NCBI GenBank assembly: GCA_043730365.1
Contig: JAYTKJ010000304.1
Coordinates: 1 to 16,002 of the forward strand
DNA length: 16,002 nt
Source of the DNA: VFZP01 sp043730365
Lineage (GTDB): Bacteria; Acidobacteriota; Terriglobia; Bryobacterales; Bryobacteraceae
Reading direction: 5' to 3'
Shown here: positions 13,320 through 16,002 of the stretch, piece after piece
Numbering within the stretch: the stretch's first letter is position 1
Layout: every line of letters begins with the position of its first letter
Notes under the pieces: model-generated
Database searches by the model: none
What the model was told of the DNA's origin: nothing
What the model saw: the letters and a program-made list of their open reading frames with translations, nothing else
Position numbers and translations under genes: made by a program

Positions 13320-14747
13320 CTATTTCGCCGGAGCGGCAAAGGCGTAGAGCGTCCCGCGCGTACGCACAAAGATTCGTCCACCGCTGATCGCCGGCGTGGC
13401 GTAGCACTCGTCCTCCAGGTTGTTCACGGCCAACACCTCCCACTGCGCGCCCGCTTTGAGCACCGTCAGCTTGCCTTCCTCGCTCACCATGAAAACCTTG
13501 CCGTCGGCGGCCACCGGTGATGCCAGGTATTGCCCCGGAGCCTTCTCGCTGCGCCCCTGCTTGAGCAACGCACCGGTGCCCGGCTCCAGCGACGTGACAA
13601 TGCCGCCGTCCTTGGCCATGTAGAAAACGCCGTCGTACAGCAACGGCGCCGGTACATAAGGAAGGTTTCGCTTGAAACGCCACTGTACGTTTGAGGCGGC
13701 GTTCAACTGGCCTTTCTTTTCGCCTGCCAGGGGGATCGCCACCGCACCATACTCACCCGTCCCCAGCGAGCGCGCGACGCTCCACTCGCGCTCATCGAGA
13801 AACTGATCGTGGTTGGAATCCACCCAGGCAAAATGCTCGAACCACTCGCTTTCATCTTTGCACTCCGGAATTGAGAGCCGCCCATCCCCATCTTTATCTA
13901 GCTTGACCACGGTGGCCGCGAATGACGGCATCCACGGTTGCTCGCTACCGCTGGCGGCCACAATCAGGGCATCGCCGTGAATCACCGGTGTACCCATCGA
14001 TCCATTGGAATTGAGCGTCATCCACCACCGCGGCTCGCCAGTCGAGAGAAAGTAGGAGTCCACCCGCGCGCTTCCCACCGCCAGCACTTGATCCTTATAT
14101 ATGATGGGGACGGACCAGCCTTCGGTTTGCGTCGCGCGCTCCGTTTTCCACCGTTGGCGCCCGGTTTCTTTGTCGAGAGCCGTCAGAAACGAGCCCCGTG
14201 TCTGATCGCACAACAACAGCAATAGCCCTTCGGCGATCACCGGCGATGACGACATGCCGTAAAAATTCTCAAACGGCCCGAGCGGGTGCCGCCAGCGCTC
14301 CTTGCCATCAAAGGTGTAGGAGATCAAACCGAAGTCGGGAAAGAACACATAGACGTTTTTCGCGTCAGCTGTGGGCGTCGGCGACGCCGGATCGTTCGCC
14401 TTGTAGGTCTTATGCTGGTGCGTCCGCTTCACCTGCCGGGTCCACAAGGGCCGCCCCGTCGCCGCGTCATACGCCAGCGTGATCAGCGCATCGCCTTCGC
14501 TCGCCGTTATGAACACTCGGCCCCCGGCGACGACCGGCGACGAGCGCCCAAACGGCACCGCCGCTTTCCATGCGACATTCTTCGTGGGACCGAACTCGGT
14601 AGGGAGCCCGGTGTCCGCGGCGACGCCCGATCCGTTGGGGCCTCGAAAGCGAGGCCAGTCGGCCGCGGAGAGAGCGAGCGAAGCGATCAGCAGGATGATG
14701 ATGGGCACGATCTTTTCATCATACGCAACGCCTCCGACCCCCCTCAC
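13320..14747 (-). CDS. Secreted PQQ-like beta-propeller protein with EF-hand pair
   Basis: A 475-residue PQQ_2/WD-like propeller of the type widespread in acidobacteria and planctomycetes. A hydrophobic export segment (about 14-27, PIIILLIASLALSA) is followed by the hallmark DWPRFRGPNGSG (30-41). Propeller blades follow with repeated G-x-x-x-W and A-x-D-x-x-T-G patterns (YDAATGRPLW, LDKETGRQRW, LSTGEPRWW, LEPGTGALL). Between blades two canonical EF-hand loops occur: D284-x-D286-x-D288-G-x-L-x-x-x-E295 and D310-x-N312-x-D314-x-x-L-x-x-x-E321, so calcium binding is likely. Catalysis is not implied; many homologues lack dehydrogenase activity. The GTG at 14747 is used as start, but it lacks a good ribosome-binding site; a GTG at 14708 is an alternative, and the best GGAGG-spaced ATG (14722) is out of frame. 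It lies 32 bp after tcmP on the same strand. Confidence 0.85.
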   Translation of the reverse strand: MRGVGGVAYDEKIVPIIILLIASLALSAADWPRFRGPNGSGVAADTGLPTEFGPTKNVAWKAAVPFGRSSPVVAGGRVFITASEGDALITLAYDAATGRPLWTRQVKRTHQHKTYKANDPASPTPTADAKNVYVFFPDFGLISYTFDGKERWRHPLGPFENFYGMSSSPVIAEGLLLLLCDQTRGSFLTALDKETGRQRWKTERATQTEGWSVPIIYKDQVLAVGSARVDSYFLSTGEPRWWMTLNSNGSMGTPVIHGDALIVAASGSEQPWMPSFAATVVKLDKDGDGRLSIPECKDESEWFEHFAWVDSNHDQFLDEREWSVARSLGTGEYGAVAIPLAGEKKGQLNAASNVQWRFKRNLPYVPAPLLYDGVFYMAKDGGIVTSLEPGTGALLKQGRSEKAPGQYLASPVAADGKVFMVSEEGKLTVLKAGAQWEVLAVNNLEDECYATPAISGGRIFVRTRGTLYAFAAPAK

Positions 14748-14779
14748 GTTCCGCCGGAAACTTCACAAATCCTGGCGGT

Positions 14780-15853
14780 TCACGCGGGTCTTGCTCTTCC
14801 AAGGCGAATTGTGCAGCCCGTTTTGGGCGTGCGGTCGCGAGGACCAAGGCCCTCGATAAGAAAGCGGCCCGCTCGATGTCCTTGCATGAGAATCTCATTC
14901 AGGTCCGTATTCCAAACCAGCGGCAATTCTAGAACAAGCGGCTGCAGTATTTCGTACCGAAGCGGCCCTTTATCGAGTAGGGCTTCTATTCGGGAGTCAG
15001 CCTTTCGTCGCTGCTGAGCGCGCTCATCTTGGAGCCCTCCGGATGGAAGGTTCAACCCAAAGTCGATCTCGGACTGGCCGCTCTTGCTTTCCCGGCGTTC
15101 GCGCTGCGCCCTTTCGCGAACTGCTTCCTGTTCAGGCGCCGCTTTCTTCTCGACGTCGCGAAACTTTTCAATGCCCTTCGGGCTCCTGGTGGCGTAGATT
15201 AGATGAAAGTACGCGCGGTCATGATGGGGCTTGAGCACGCGTGTAAAGGTGGCATAAGGAAACTCTCCGGTAGCTCGGACCTGCTCAACGTACAAATTGA
15301 CCAAGGACGATTCGCGATGTGGGGTGTCTCGAACCAATCGCCAGTCGCGCGTTCCGAAGCAACGATCCAAGGATTCTTCGTTGGCAGCGCTTTCAAAGGT
15401 CAGGAATCGATTGATGAAGTCATACATAAAGTTGATCATCACTTCGCCCTTCGGCCGCAGGAGAATCGGTCGCAAGTTGTCCATGGCAACGCTCCATCCC
15501 GTTGGATCTACGAAAAAAAAGGTGAATGCCGAGCCTGCCTCAGCCAGGATGGCGTCGATATTGTCTTCAAAGCTCCCTCGAAGTGCCGTCGTCTTAACAC
15601 TGCCGCGATGCTCTTCAAGAGCCTGCTGAAGAGTCGCAAAAGCTGCCGGAGATCTTTCCACGAAGATCGCGCGAATCGTGAGATACCTCTGTCTTTGGGC
15701 GAGCCCTTTGCGGACCGAGTTCAGCTTATCCAGAGCGATACGAATCGAAGTGTCGCCCAATTCTTCGTCCACTGCACGCCAGGGTCCGGAGAAACAGTCT
15801 ACATACACGAACTCGCTGTGCGAAAAGCCGATATGGTATGCGACGGTTTCCAA
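14780..15853 (-). CDS. tcmP: Three-Cys-motif partner protein TcmP
   Basis: 357 residues from the TTG at 15853. The sequence matches TcmP, a family defined by co-occurrence with three-Cys-motif proteins, whose biochemical role is unsettled. Motifs resemble a Rossmann-type methyltransferase core: YVDCFSGPW (17-25), IFVERS (63-68), GSFED (93-97) and FFVDPTGW (113-120), then VMINFMYDFINRF (138-150). A charged segment (about 230-290) leads to a C-terminal winged-helix-like region (IEALLDKGPLRYEILQPLV). The family-conserved N-terminus is not complete with this start: upstream in the same frame the sequence reads TDRWELGTLKYYKDREQ, TYLKHFFLEQY, which is TcmP-like, but no ATG/GTG/TTG precedes it. Translation may begin at the CTG at 15940, overlapping the upstream gene's stop by 8 bp, or the start may be damaged. 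No three-Cys-motif protein is visible inside the window. Confidence 0.82.
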   Translation of the reverse strand: METVAYHIGFSHSEFVYVDCFSGPWRAVDEELGDTSIRIALDKLNSVRKGLAQRQRYLTIRAIFVERSPAAFATLQQALEEHRGSVKTTALRGSFEDNIDAILAEAGSAFTFFFVDPTGWSVAMDNLRPILLRPKGEVMINFMYDFINRFLTFESAANEESLDRCFGTRDWRLVRDTPHRESSLVNLYVEQVRATGEFPYATFTRVLKPHHDRAYFHLIYATRSPKGIEKFRDVEKKAAPEQEAVRERAQRERRESKSGQSEIDFGLNLPSGGLQDERAQQRRKADSRIEALLDKGPLRYEILQPLVLELPLVWNTDLNEILMQGHRAGRFLIEGLGPRDRTPKTGCTIRLGRARPA

Positions 15854-15932
15854 ATACTGCTCAAGAAAAAAGTGCTTGAGATAGGTCTGTTCACGGTCTT
15901 TGTAGTACTTGAGAGTACCGAGTTCCCACCGA

Positions 15933-16001
15933 TCAGTCAGCCTTCGATTCCGCCATCGACATGGTGAGCCGTGAGTGCTCGATACTCAGATCGATCCACT
16001 G
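15933..16001 (-). CDS. C-terminal end of an unidentified upstream gene
   Basis: An open frame enters from the right edge and ends at TGA (15935-15933) with the residues QWIDLSIEHSRLTMSMAESK-A-D. Only 22 residues are visible, too few to assign a family. Its stop overlaps the presumed beginning of the tcmP frame, which suggests an operon with translational coupling; a TcmP partner gene would be expected in this position, but that is inference. Confidence 0.4.
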   Translation of the reverse strand, partial: QWIDLSIEHSRLTMSMAESKAD

Positions 16002-16002
16002 G

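Noticed and set aside
14286..15017. A 243-codon plus-strand frame spanning the propeller-tcmP junction
   Set aside because: It crosses two well-supported minus-strand genes and has an Arg/Pro-rich, low-information translation.
15203..15967. A 254-codon plus-strand frame opposite tcmP
   Set aside because: The minus-strand product matches TcmP motifs throughout; this frame is its shadow.

Overview
The window looks like a piece of a GC-rich acidobacterial chromosome, most likely from the Solibacterales/Bryobacterales side. Two very large Oar-like TonB-dependent receptors with an N-terminal carboxypeptidase-regulatory-like domain are the strongest hint. A HAF-repeat protein with a PEP-CTERM sorting tail and a WPRFRG-type PQQ-like propeller point the same way. 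This taxonomic call is inferred from family content only.

Layout. Positions 1-1078 (+) hold the 3' part of a secreted HAF-repeat/PEP-CTERM protein. Positions 1100-1744 (-) encode an orphan ClpP peptidase. Positions 1871-2501 (+) hold a compact higBA toxin-antitoxin operon, with a clear promoter overlapped by a 27-bp dyad operator and an apparently leaderless toxin mRNA. Positions 2502-3545 form a graveyard without an intact gene: a thioredoxin (TlpA-like) relic, a frameshifted BrnT-like toxin relic with an overlapping antitoxin relic, and a 68-bp copy of the 3' end of the neighbouring sialidase gene. Positions 3546-7937 (-) are a tight receptor-sialidase pair. Positions 8044-8108 carry a short tandem repeat with a 10-11-bp period. 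Positions 8134-8578 (-) are a second, truncated and frameshifted 5' copy of the same sialidase.

Positions 8609-9346 (-) encode an unusual protein with a peptidoglycan-binding domain, a proline-rich linker and a long amphipathic helical tail. It lies just downstream of the second receptor (9428-12802, -), after a probable terminator. That receptor and the ribosome-rescue factor ArfB (12908-13315, +) are divergent, with back-to-back -35 boxes. Positions 13320-14747 (-) encode a secreted PQQ-like beta-propeller carrying an EF-hand pair. Positions 14780-15853 (-) encode TcmP, the three-Cys-motif partner protein. Its conserved reading frame continues upstream past every canonical start and overlaps the end of another gene that runs off the window.

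How the genes relate. The receptor at 4731-7937 and the sialidase at 3546-4697 probably form a glycan uptake and degradation unit that was once at least partly duplicated; sialidase fragments survive on both sides. The higBA operon and the BrnT-type relic indicate that the 1.9-3.5 kb interval is a turnover site for small accessory modules. No transposase, integrase, tRNA, rRNA or CRISPR array was seen. The best candidates for undescribed biology are the helical peptidoglycan-binding protein and the TcmP locus at the right edge, but neither can be assigned a function from sequence alone.
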